7,018 nt of DNA from Hyphomicrobiales bacterium (GCA_015494185.1 WGBT01000425.1:1-7018); one strand, 5' to 3'; shown: positions 1 to 6,420, counted from the first letter of the stretch. Numbers and translations: made by a program. Notes: generated from the sequence alone by a model not told the origin.

Positions 1-1
1 T

Positions 2-88
2 ACCATCATCGGTTGGGCCCGCCATGTGGATGCGCTGGCGCATTTCAATGAAAAGTTGATCGAAGCGCATATCGAAGAACACAGATAA
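2..88 (+). CDS. C-terminal end of an unidentified protein (5' end outside window)
   Basis: The only frame open from the window edge into a convincing protein end gives 28 residues, TIIGWARHVDALAHFNEKLI followed by EAHIEEHR, and stops at TAA 86-88. The other two plus frames stop within about 60 bases. The peptide looks like a closing amphipathic helix rich in His and Glu. I do not recognise the family, and 28 residues are too few to assign a function. The left-end palindrome of the downstream repeat begins on the last base of the stop codon, so the gene runs right up to the repeat and has no visible terminator of its own before it. Strand and frame are inferred from openness and composition only. 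Confidence 0.6.
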   Translation, partial: TIIGWARHVDALAHFNEKLIEAHIEEHR

Positions 89-441
89 TACCGGCGGTAT
101 TTATCATTGACTTTTCCATGCTTTCCGCATCCCTTTGAAGTTTCTTTTTTAATTGAAGGGTATACGAGTTAAGACCCAAGGCTGTTGCTGTAAAAAGTCG
201 AGCTTTGACCTGCCTGACAACGCCAGGCTTTCGCACACCGCTTATATCAAGGATTTTTGATACGACACCTTACTGTGGTTATTGGCTCAAACCTGTCCTT
301 AGTTTCCATGGTGAGCGGTTTTGCATTTTCATGAAGTTTGTCAAGGGCGCTTGCAAGCGCCGCGAAGCGGTTTCAACCCTTGACAAACTTCATGAAAATG
401 CCAGGGTCTCATCATGGAAAGTAAGGACGGCTCTAACACGG
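88..441 (+). repeat. Intergenic repeat, copy 1 (long form with large hairpin)
   Basis: This non-coding stretch aligns by eye with 2698-2949 in the same orientation. The left module (88-168 against 2698-2777) starts with ATACC-N3-GGTAT, contains two TTGAA(G/C) hexamers 18 bases apart, and ends in GGTATACGAG; roughly three quarters of its bases match copy 2. The middle (about 169-280) is diverged, with only scattered matches. The right module (about 285-441) matches again: AACCTGTCCTTA, TTTCCATGGTGAGCG, TTTTGCATTTTCAT, then ATGGAA and AAGGACGG. There is no transposase and no clear terminal inverted repeats or target duplication. It occupies nearly all of the space between the upstream stop codon and rsmB, so the rsmB leader probably derives from it. 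It may be a non-autonomous mobile repeat, a structured RNA or a regulatory module; the sequence does not decide. The right boundary is approximate. Confidence 0.75.
295..428. repeat. Large near-perfect inverted repeat (cruciform-capable hairpin)
   Basis: Arms 295-347 and 377-428 pair over about 52 positions. The inner 25 bp (323-347 with 377-401) are a perfect match. The outer part has scattered mismatches, notably around 315-322 opposite 402-407. The 29-base loop (348-376) carries more symmetry: a perfect 16-bp palindrome GGCGCTTGCAAGCGCC at 346-361, which shares two bases with the arm, then a CCGC-GAA-GCGG mini-hairpin at 360-370. No T-run follows on either strand, so it does not look like a Rho-independent terminator. 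It lies 26 bases before the rsmB start and, if transcribed, would fold as a long duplex in the rsmB leader. Confidence 0.9.
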
Positions 442-445
442 CTGT

Positions 446-449
446 GAGG
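446..449 (+). promoter_or_regulatory. Ribosome binding site of rsmB, deciding a GTG start
   Basis: GAGG lies 4 bases before GTG 454-456. An in-frame TGA at 445-447 overlaps it, so the coding region cannot begin earlier. GTG 454 is the first possible start after that stop. Confidence 0.55.
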
Positions 450-453
450 CCAA

Positions 454-1845
454 GTGAAAACTTTTACAGATATAGACAAGCCCCCTAAACCGCTCCGGCG
501 GAAAGCCGCCCCGCCGCCGAAAGGCACGCAGACACGGCAACAGGCATTACAGGTCCTCAAAGCGGTGTTGCGGCACAAACAGCCGCTCAATCAAGCCCTG
601 GAGCGGGTTTTCAATAGGCCTGACAAAGGCGGGGCGGCGGGGCAGGAGACGGCGCGCCGCGACCGGGCCTTTGTTCGCGCCCTGTCAACCTTGGTGTTGC
701 GCCGCTATGGCCAGCTACAGGCGGTTTTCAACAATTGTCTCAACTTTCCCTTGCGCGGCAAGACCGGTGATTTCGAACTGATCATGCTGTTGGCGCTGGC
801 GCAGCTCTTGTTCCTGCAAACTCCGTTGCATGCGGTGGCCGCGATTGCCAAATATCAGACCGGCCGTGATCCCAAGGCGCGGCATCTCGGTAAATTGCTA
901 ACAGCGGTTTTGCGCCGGGCTGGGGAAGAAGGGCCGCAAATGCTTGCGGCGCAAGATGCGGCCAGATTGAACACCCCCACTTGGCTCTGGCAGCATTGGG
1001 AACAAGCTTATGGGGAGGCGGTAACCCGAAAAATCGCCCTGGCCAATCTGCGTGAGGCGCCGTTGGATCTGACCGTGAAATCCGATCCTGAGCGCTGGGC
1101 CAAGCGGTTGGGGGGCCGGGTTTTGCCAACGGGAACGGTGCGGTTGGAGCTCGCGGGACAGGTCGAGGAATTGCCCGGCTTTGACGAAGGTCAGTGGTGG
1201 GTGCAGGATGCGGCAAGCGCCCTGCCGGTTCGTCTGTTCGGCGATATCACAGGGGCGCGGGTGGCCGATCTATGTGCCGCTCCTGGGGGAAAGACGGCGC
1301 AGCTTTGTGTGGCGGGGGCCAAGGTGACGGCCATTGACAATTCACCCCGCCGGATGGCGCGCTTACAGGCCAATTTGAAACGGCTTAATCTGCAGGCGGA
1401 AACCGTGATCTGTGATCTGCTCAGCTATCAGCCGGAACCCCAGTTTGATGCGATCTTGCTGGATGCGCCATGTACGGCGACCGGGACCATGCGTCGTCAT
1501 CCCGATCTGCCGCATTTGAAGGGGCAATCCGATCTCTTGGAATTGGTTGAGTTGCAGCAAGCGATGTTGGCCCGTGCAGTGAACTGGCTGAAACCAGGGG
1601 GGCGTCTGGTCTATTGTACCTGTTCTTTGCAGCCTGAAGAGGGGGAGGGGCAAGTCGAAACCGTGTTCGAAACCTTCGCCACGCTCAAACTTGTTCCGCT
1701 CAAGGCGCAACCTTTGGGTTTTGCCGAAGATTGGATCACCGATCGGGGGCTGTTGCGCCTGTTTCCCTTTCAGGCCCCCGACCACGCCTTTCCTGATCAG
1801 GGCATGGATGGCTTTTTTGCCGCCTGTTTCGAAAAGCTCCAATAA
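454..1845 (+). CDS. rsmB: 16S rRNA (cytosine-C5) methyltransferase RsmB (Fmu/Sun family)
   Basis: A cytosolic SAM-dependent enzyme of the RsmB/NOP family; E. coli RsmB methylates C967 of 16S rRNA. The 463-residue length is within the usual range. After a basic, Pro-rich leader (about residues 1-25) comes a NusB-like all-helical RNA-binding domain (about 26-165), then a linker and a Rossmann methyltransferase domain. SAM-binding motif I is DLCAAPGGK at 272-280. Motif IV is DAPC at 337-340, so Cys340 is the expected product-release cysteine. Motif VI is YCTCS with Cys390 as the expected catalytic nucleophile and PEEGEGQ after it. The end, MDGFFAACFEK, is typical. The GTG start is forced by an in-frame TGA at 445-447 and is preceded by GAGG. 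The gene stands alone on its strand, directly after the structured repeat, and converges on gloB. The target base is inferred from the family; other RsmB/NOP members modify other positions. Confidence 0.95.
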   Translation: MKTFTDIDKPPKPLRRKAAPPPKGTQTRQQALQVLKAVLRHKQPLNQALERVFNRPDKGGAAGQETARRDRAFVRALSTLVLRRYGQLQAVFNNCLNFPLRGKTGDFELIMLLALAQLLFLQTPLHAVAAIAKYQTGRDPKARHLGKLLTAVLRRAGEEGPQMLAAQDAARLNTPTWLWQHWEQAYGEAVTRKIALANLREAPLDLTVKSDPERWAKRLGGRVLPTGTVRLELAGQVEELPGFDEGQWWVQDAASALPVRLFGDITGARVADLCAAPGGKTAQLCVAGAKVTAIDNSPRRMARLQANLKRLNLQAETVICDLLSYQPEPQFDAILLDAPCTATGTMRRHPDLPHLKGQSDLLELVELQQAMLARAVNWLKPGGRLVYCTCSLQPEEGEGQVETVFETFATLKLVPLKAQPLGFAEDWITDRGLLRLFPFQAPDHAFPDQGMDGFFAACFEKLQ

Positions 1846-1862
1846 GGTAATCTTTTGGGGCT
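1835..1862. terminator. Possible weak terminator between convergent rsmB and gloB
   Basis: AGCTCCAA (1835-1842) can pair with TTGGGGCT (1855-1862) across a 12-base loop, counting one U-G wobble on the plus-strand transcript. On the minus strand the same stem has one C-A mismatch but is followed by TTTT, which suits termination of gloB. It overlaps both ends: the rsmB stop lies in the loop, and the outermost base is the last base of gloB. The stem is short, and no better terminator exists in the 16-base gap. Confidence 0.25.
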
Positions 1863-2641
1863 CAAAAATGGTCCTTGCGGCGGCGCAATTCGGCAAACAC
1901 GGCAACGGGGCTGGCGCCTGTAAGCCCCAAGGCGGCTTGAATTTGCGCGTTGTCCGTTCGCAGAAACGGGTTGGTCATAAGCTCCAGCGATAGGGGGACC
2001 GGAAGGGTGGGCTGGCGCGCCCGCCGCAGCGCCTTGACATTTTCCAGCCGCTCGCGCAGCGCGGCGTTGTCTGGGTCGATCTCGATGGCGAATTCCCCAT
2101 TGTTCAGAGTGTATTCGTGACCGCAATAGATTTGGGTTTCAGGGGGCAGGGCCGCCAGTTTCTGTAAGGAGTGGAACATCTGTTCCGCGGTGCCCTCAAA
2201 CAGCCGCCCGCATCCCAGCGAAAACAGGGTGTCGCCGGTAAAGACAAGTTGCGCATCCGGCAACCAGTAACTGAGATGGCCGCGGGTGTGTCCCGGTGTT
2301 TCGAGGACTTTCACTGGCTGGCTGCCAAAGCGGAAAGTATCCCCCTCGCGCACCGTCTCATCGAGACCGGGAATCCGCTCACGGTCAGCCGCAGCGCCAA
2401 TGATCTTGCAGCCGGTTTCCTGTTTCAGCGCCAGATTGCCACCGGTGTGATCATGATGATGATGAGTGATGAAAAGATGGGTGAGCGTTAGGCCCATGGC
2501 ATCGAGCTTGCGGCGAATGGCGGCAGCATCAGGCGCATCGATCGCCGCCGTGACGCCGTGTTCCGGATCATGCAGCAACACACAGAAATTATCGCTGCGG
2601 CAGATGAATTGATGAATTTCGAGAGCCGTCAAGTCGAACAC
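1862..2641 (-). CDS. gloB: Hydroxyacylglutathione hydrolase (glyoxalase II)
   Basis: Hydrolyses S-D-lactoylglutathione to D-lactate and glutathione, the second step of glutathione-dependent methylglyoxal detoxification, in the cytosol. It has a metallo-beta-lactamase fold with a binuclear metal site. The THHHHDHTGG motif at residues 59-68 supplies ligands His60, His62, Asp64 and His65; the others are His118 (in PGHT), Asp137 (in TGDTLF) and His175 (in CGHEY). The C-terminal domain carries the expected TNPFLRT segment, and the protein ends RRRKDHF, close to the glutathione-binding tail of the family. Length is 259 residues, normal for GloB. The start given is GTG at 2641. A TTG at 2632-2630 (codon 4) is a serious alternative: GGAAGG sits 8 bases before it, whereas GGAAG abuts the GTG, and it gives MTALEIHQF, closer to typical GloB N-termini. 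An ATG at 2648-2646 is in another frame. Monocistronic on this strand. Confidence 0.96.
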   Translation of the reverse strand: MFDLTALEIHQFICRSDNFCVLLHDPEHGVTAAIDAPDAAAIRRKLDAMGLTLTHLFITHHHHDHTGGNLALKQETGCKIIGAAADRERIPGLDETVREGDTFRFGSQPVKVLETPGHTRGHLSYWLPDAQLVFTGDTLFSLGCGRLFEGTAEQMFHSLQKLAALPPETQIYCGHEYTLNNGEFAIEIDPDNAALRERLENVKALRRARQPTLPVPLSLELMTNPFLRTDNAQIQAALGLTGASPVAVFAELRRRKDHF

Positions 2642-2694
2642 CTTCCATGTCGCAACAACTGTCTTGGGCTATGAGAACTAAATGAACAAGCCTA

Positions 2695-2703
2695 ATCATA
2701 CCA
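2695..2703 (-). promoter_or_regulatory. Candidate extended -10 promoter element for gloB
   Basis: The minus strand reads TGGTATGAT, that is a TG extension plus TATGAT (5 of 6 to TATAAT). It would start transcription near 2688, about 47 bases before the GTG start. No good -35 lies 17 bases upstream, as expected for an extended -10 promoter. It overlaps the left-end palindrome of repeat copy 2, so the repeat may supply part of this promoter. This is inferred from motif match only. Confidence 0.35.
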
Positions 2704-2949
2704 GAGGTATTTATTGTTGACCGCTGACGTTTTTCGTACCCCTTTGAACTTTTTGCGTTAATTGAACGGTATACGAGCGAAGGTCAGGGGCCGGTAGTAT
2801 TATTGAAATATTGCATAAAGTGAGCGGCATACAAGTCGATGTCAGGACGCAGACCTTTCTCAGGCTATTTTGGCCTGAACCTGTCCTTACCTTCCATGGT
2901 GAGCGTTTTTGCATTTTCATTATGGAAGATAAGGACGGATCTGACATCG
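2698..2949 (+). repeat. Intergenic repeat, copy 2 (short form)
   Basis: Partner of the repeat at 88-441 and in the same orientation. The left module 2698-2777 begins ATACC-AGA-GGTAT, has TTGAAC at 2744 and 2762 (18 bases apart, as in copy 1), and ends GGTATACGAG. An inner partial duplication follows: 2763-2788 and 2821-2846 match at 21 of 25 aligned positions (GGTATACGAG against GGCATACAAG). A small CAGGC/GCCTG hairpin lies at 2861-2877. The right module ends with the hairpin at 2883-2936 and AAGGACGGATCTGACATCG. It occupies most of the gap between the gloB start and the hemY stop. It contains no supported gene, and the remaining bases to 3047 show nothing convincing. Boundaries are approximate on the right. 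Confidence 0.75.
2883..2936. repeat. Hairpin at the right end of repeat copy 2
   Basis: GTCCTTACCTTCCAT (2883-2897) pairs with ATGGAAGATAAGGAC (2922-2936) with one mismatch, around a 24-base loop. It corresponds to the outer arms of the large copy 1 hairpin, but the inner inverted arm and nested loop are absent. No T-run flanks it on either strand, so it is not a good terminator for hemY. Confidence 0.85.
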
Positions 2950-3047
2950 TTTAAAAAACAAAGTTTATAAGAACAAAGCTCTCAGAACATGTTCATCGTC
3001 TCTTTCATGGGTGTTGTTAACGGGTATGGAGGTTGTCAACAAGAGTA

Positions 3048-4685
3048 TTAGGCCGTTGGTTGAACGCGCCCGTTTTGTGTTTTTTTGTCAAGCTCACTCT
3101 CGTCATAATCTGGTCCTGGATCATCGGGCGGAATTTTCGCCCCGTTACCCGAAGTGTTATGCTTTTCGGCATTTTCCGATAGATCTGTTGCGGTTTCTTC
3201 AATATCCGTTGCGCTATCAACGGATCGTGTTCGAGAAGCAGACGTCTTGCCCGGCTCATCGGGTTCCGGCTCCAAATCTTCAACAGCAACAATCTCGGTG
3301 CTGGTTGCTTGCCCCGCAGTGCCAACGGAAGGCGGTACAGGGGTGGGGGCGGTTGGAAGCGCCATCAGATCATCGAGAATGAGGTCATTTTCTGCCGTCA
3401 TGCCCCGTTGATCGGGAACCCGCCATTCAAAAGCGTCGAGGCGGCCGGAAATCGGTGAAACCGGTTCCCAGCTATCGGAAATATGGCCATCGGCAATCCA
3501 GACCGGATCACGCGGGGCGCGCAACGCCCGCGCCAGCCACTCACGCACCCGTCCCTTGTCGCCAAATTCGCCCCCTTCAATCCGCGCCATCAAGGTGCAA
3601 ACCCGCGCCGAAGGATTGTTTTCAATGAGCGGTTTTAGATTGTTGCGGGCCTGTTTCCAGTTCCGCGCCTCAATGGCGGCATGGGCCAGCGCAATACGGC
3701 TTTCGATATGATTGGGAAGATCACGGGCCAATTGTTCGATCCGCTGGAGACGGTCCCGCGGACTATCCCCATGACGCAAATAGGCAAAGGCGGTGGCCAG
3801 ATCAGGATGGGGGGACAGCCGCCAGGTTTTACGGATAATCTGGGCGGCGCGTTTGATATTGCCGTCATTGGCGAGAAGCCGTCCGGCGATTTCTGCGGCC
3901 GGCACCAGATCCGGTGCTAGGGCATGGGCATCGAGGGCCATTTGCAGGGCCTGTTGCGGGTCGGTGTCTTCGAGCTCTTGCGCCCGTGCGGTCAACAAAA
4001 CCGCCTTCCAGCGTTTCAGCACATGCCGGTTGATCGAGCCGCCAAATTTGGCCTTTTGGAGGGTTTCCAATGCGCCCTTCCAGTCTTGGGCGCGGCACTG
4101 CAGATTGAGCAATCCTTCAGCCGCCCAACGTACCGAATTATTCAGTTTCAGGGCACGTTCCGCATATTGCCGGGCGGCTTCCAACTGTTGTTCACGCTTG
4201 GCTTCCGAAAACAGGCCCCGTAGACCCAATAATTCCGTTTCGGGCGATTCCAGCATCGACTCATAGATCCGTTGCACCATCAACCGATCGCCAGCGAGCT
4301 GTGCTGCTTGGGCGCGCAACAGGGCTGACATCGGCTCATTGGGCAAACCGCGCGCGGCTTGTTTGGCATATTTGCGAGCCAGCCGCGCATCGCCGGCGCC
4401 CACAGCGATCAAGCCGCGGCTGAGCGCGGTCAAGCTTTTTTTGTTGCGGCGTTGGCGCAGCCGGTTGAGAATCATCGCCGGTGATGAAAGCAAACTGGTA
4501 AAGGCCGACCAGGCCAGCCACAGCATGAAGAGGGCGAAAGACAGGCCAATCACCGCGACAAAGATCGAGCTGCTGAATTCATAGCCTCCCCATTTGATGT
4601 CGATACTGCCGGGTTGATCGGCCAGCCAAGCCAGCGCGACCGTGACCGCAACAATGCCCGCAAAATATAAAATGGCACGAATCAT
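3048..4685 (-). CDS. hemY: HemY-type inner-membrane TPR protein of the haem cluster
   Basis: HemY family (HemY_N domain plus TPR-like helices), named for its place beside haem genes. It is not the oxygen-dependent protoporphyrinogen oxidase also called HemY, since no FAD-binding GxGxxG start is present. Its biochemical role is unsettled; a scaffold or haem-pathway membrane factor has been suggested for the family. Two membrane helices lie at about residues 5-23 and 41-62 with a short periplasmic loop between. A basic segment (75-83) follows, then helical repeats to about 390. The block VWIADGHISDSWEPVSPISG followed by RLDAFEWRVP (395-424) is the hallmark of the alphaproteobacterial form. From about 440 the tail is Pro/Glu/Asp-rich and probably disordered, giving a total of 545 residues. 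ATG at 4685-4683 has AGGA (4698-4695) 9 bases upstream. It follows the mic60-like gene by 55 bases and is probably co-transcribed with it and hemD. Confidence 0.92.
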   Translation of the reverse strand: MIRAILYFAGIVAVTVALAWLADQPGSIDIKWGGYEFSSSIFVAVIGLSFALFMLWLAWSAFTSLLSSPAMILNRLRQRRNKKSLTALSRGLIAVGAGDARLARKYAKQAARGLPNEPMSALLRAQAAQLAGDRLMVQRIYESMLESPETELLGLRGLFSEAKREQQLEAARQYAERALKLNNSVRWAAEGLLNLQCRAQDWKGALETLQKAKFGGSINRHVLKRWKAVLLTARAQELEDTDPQQALQMALDAHALAPDLVPAAEIAGRLLANDGNIKRAAQIIRKTWRLSPHPDLATAFAYLRHGDSPRDRLQRIEQLARDLPNHIESRIALAHAAIEARNWKQARNNLKPLIENNPSARVCTLMARIEGGEFGDKGRVREWLARALRAPRDPVWIADGHISDSWEPVSPISGRLDAFEWRVPDQRGMTAENDLILDDLMALPTAPTPVPPSVGTAGQATSTEIVAVEDLEPEPDEPGKTSASRTRSVDSATDIEETATDLSENAEKHNTSGNGAKIPPDDPGPDYDESELDKKTQNGRVQPTA

Positions 4686-4706
4686 GGGTGCTATTCCTGT
4701 CTCATA

Positions 4707-4733
4707 TTCGTTCTATTTTTCTATTTTCGTTCT
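4707..4733 (-). repeat. Short direct repeat in the mic60-hemY gap
   Basis: On the minus strand AGAACGAA occurs twice, starting 19 bases apart (4733-4726 and 4714-4707), in a very A-rich stretch of the 55-base gap. The neighbouring bases also partly match (AGAACGAAAAT and AGAACGAATAT). It sits about 9 bases upstream of the hemY ribosome binding site. It may be a simple A-rich spacer or a binding site; no function is shown. Confidence 0.5.
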
Positions 4734-4740
4734 GTTTCCG

Positions 4741-6414
4741 CTAGTTGACGGAGCGGCCGAGTGAGTTGCCGCCCAAGGCCGCCATGATCCGCTGCTCAAT
4801 TGCCTCAAGGGTTTTGTTGGCGGCATTACGCGCTGCAACCTGTTGCAACCATGGCGTCAATATCTTGCGCGCTTCGCCTTTGAGGCCCTGTCCTTCTTGT
4901 TCGACCTTATCCAGATCCCCGTGTTTCAAGGCTTCCTCGATCCGTGATAAGATCGCAAGGGTGCTGTCTCCGGCAATGGGACCGGTTCGTTTCACCTTGA
5001 CGACACTGCGCGCACTCGACATCAGCTGATCCACCCAGCCCCCCGATGAGCCGGTTTGCTCAGCAGCCAAGGCATGTTGCGATTTGGCTTCAAAGCTCTT
5101 TCGCAATTGGGCCAGTGAGGCAATCCCGGTGTTTTGATATTGTTCCAGCACCGTCAAATCCAATTGTGGCGGAGCCAGCCGTTTAAAAGCTTTAAGGGTT
5201 GTTGAATAAGGTTTATCTTCTGCAACCGCGCGTTTCAAGTTGCCAAGTGCAATGGCCAGTGCGGTGTTGCGCCCTTCGGCCTGGGCCTGTTTTTCCCGCG
5301 CGATAAGACCTGCGACCTGCTGTTGCAATGTGTTGACGGAAGCGGCCAGCGGGGCCACTTGATTGCTGATATTTTGTTCGATATTGGGCAGGGCTGCAAG
5401 CTTTTGCCCCTGGGTATCGATGCGCAGTTTCAGCGTCTCGACCAAGCCTTGCAATTCGGTAAGCCCGGCTTTGAGCTGGCTCAATTCCGTGTTCAGTTGT
5501 TCAATGGAGCTGTTCAAGGGGGGGAGCTGTTTGAGCGGCACAAAGGTCTTGGCCACCGCTTGCCTGTTTGCGTCCAGACTGGTGGCGAGCTGCTTTGATA
5601 GTTCCTTTTTCACCGCCGCCAGTTTTTTGTTCAACCGCCGTTCCAGACGGCGCAGGGCGCGGCTGCCTGGTTGTTTGCTGTCAAGGGCAGCCAATTGTTT
5701 AAGTTCCGTCTCCACCGCCGACACGCGTGTGGACAATTGATCGGCGATTGTCTTTTGCAGCTGATCGACGGTTTTTTGGGTGGCCTTCCCTGAGCCGTCA
5801 AGAGCGGCGAGTTTTTGCTCGGCAGTGGTCAGCCGCCGTTGCAAGTCTTCAATGTTTTGCGCGGACTGGCTGTCTCCCAGCTTGGTTTCAAATTGTTGTT
5901 CGAGCGCCTTGAGACGATCGGCAAGGGCGCTGTCTTGCGGGCTTTCCGCTTGGAAAGCGGGAAGTACAGGGGCGATTTTGTCGCCAAAGGTCCCAAGCCC
6001 CAAAACCACCAGCACGCCGCCAAGAATACCGGCCAAGCCATGGGAAAAAATCCCGCCGCCGCGTGCGGGTTTTGCCGTTGTGACCGGAGGGGATTGGGGG
6101 GATGAAGCTGCTGCCGCTGCCGGCTCAGTGGTTTCCAATTCATCCGATTCAGATGATGTTTGCGGTGCCTCCTCGGCTGGTTCCTCTTCCGTGAGCGGGG
6201 CGGAAGGGGGCGTTTCCGCTGCCTTTTCTGGTTCGTCCTGCGCGGCCAGCCCGGCGGGTGAGGTTGCCTTACCGTCATTGGCGGGGGCCACCTCGGCTTC
6301 AACAGCGGGTTCGACGATCCGCACACCTTCATCGGGATCGATTTCCGATGCCGTCAGTTCCAAGGTCGGTTGGGGTTTGCCGCCGGGGCGGGATTTACGT
6401 CTTCTTTTGGCCAT
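4741..6414 (-). CDS. mic60: Mitofilin/Mic60-like inner-membrane coiled-coil protein
   Basis: An alphaproteobacterial homologue of mitochondrial Mic60 (mitofilin), a family linked to inner-membrane architecture and contact with the outer membrane. With the ATG start given, the protein has 557 residues. In order: a basic start (KRRRKSR, 3-9); a long Ala/Pro/Glu-rich acidic, probably disordered cytoplasmic segment (about 15-115); one Gly-rich transmembrane helix (about 122-142); a Gln/Leu/Lys-rich coiled coil facing the periplasm (about 160-375); and a conserved C-terminal helical domain (about 383-545). Recognisable blocks of that domain are LAIALGNLKRAVAEDKPY, QNTGIASLAQLRKSF and the amphipathic end IEEALKHGDL to WLQQVAARNAANKTLEAI. 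The start was chosen because GAGGAG lies 6 bases before ATG 6414. ATG 6432 and TTG 6441 are also in frame but lack such a site. It lies between hemD (95-base gap) and hemY (55-base gap). A role in membrane organisation is inferred from the family. Confidence 0.85.
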   Translation of the reverse strand: MAKRRRKSRPGGKPQPTLELTASEIDPDEGVRIVEPAVEAEVAPANDGKATSPAGLAAQDEPEKAAETPPSAPLTEEEPAEEAPQTSSESDELETTEPAAAAASSPQSPPVTTAKPARGGGIFSHGLAGILGGVLVVLGLGTFGDKIAPVLPAFQAESPQDSALADRLKALEQQFETKLGDSQSAQNIEDLQRRLTTAEQKLAALDGSGKATQKTVDQLQKTIADQLSTRVSAVETELKQLAALDSKQPGSRALRRLERRLNKKLAAVKKELSKQLATSLDANRQAVAKTFVPLKQLPPLNSSIEQLNTELSQLKAGLTELQGLVETLKLRIDTQGQKLAALPNIEQNISNQVAPLAASVNTLQQQVAGLIAREKQAQAEGRNTALAIALGNLKRAVAEDKPYSTTLKAFKRLAPPQLDLTVLEQYQNTGIASLAQLRKSFEAKSQHALAAEQTGSSGGWVDQLMSSARSVVKVKRTGPIAGDSTLAILSRIEEALKHGDLDKVEQEGQGLKGEARKILTPWLQQVAARNAANKTLEAIEQRIMAALGGNSLGRSVN

Positions 6415-6420
6415 TTCCTG

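Noticed and set aside
45..236. Minus-strand open frame in repeat copy 1, sharing SYT-QL--K-QR with a frame in copy 2 (2711-2947)
   Set aside because: The shared peptide follows from the DNA repeat. Differences between copies fall as often at first and second codon positions as at third, there is no good ribosome site, and the frames end at different places.
380..408. rsmB promoter from TTGACA at 380-385
   Set aside because: The -35 hexamer is perfect, but no acceptable -10 lies 16-18 bases downstream (AGGGTC at 17), and the hexamer is part of the hairpin arm.
295..428. Rho-independent terminator
   Set aside because: No T-run follows the stem on either strand, and the stem is far longer than usual terminators.
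205..447. 80-residue plus-strand frame across the large hairpin
   Set aside because: It is composed of the inverted repeat arms, has no ribosome site, and resembles no protein.
782..1216. 144-residue minus-strand frame within rsmB, with similar shadows at 1363-1905 and 5829-6332
   Set aside because: Antisense to clear genes with intact motifs; their Pro/Arg-rich composition is typical of shadow frames in GC-rich coding DNA.
88..2949. Insertion sequence or CRISPR array
   Set aside because: There is no transposase frame, no matching terminal inverted repeats or target duplication, and only two diverged copies without regular spacers.
2985..2994. GAACATGTTC palindrome as a LexA-type SOS box
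   Set aside because: Spacing between the GAAC and GTTC halves is 2, not the 4 of Gram-positive boxes, and alphaproteobacterial LexA sites are GTTC-N7-GTTC direct repeats. The site also lies downstream of hemY, not at a promoter.
3048..4685. HemY as protoporphyrinogen oxidase
   Set aside because: There is no FAD-binding motif. It has two N-terminal membrane helices, TPR-like helices and the VWIADGH block of the unrelated operon-named HemY family.
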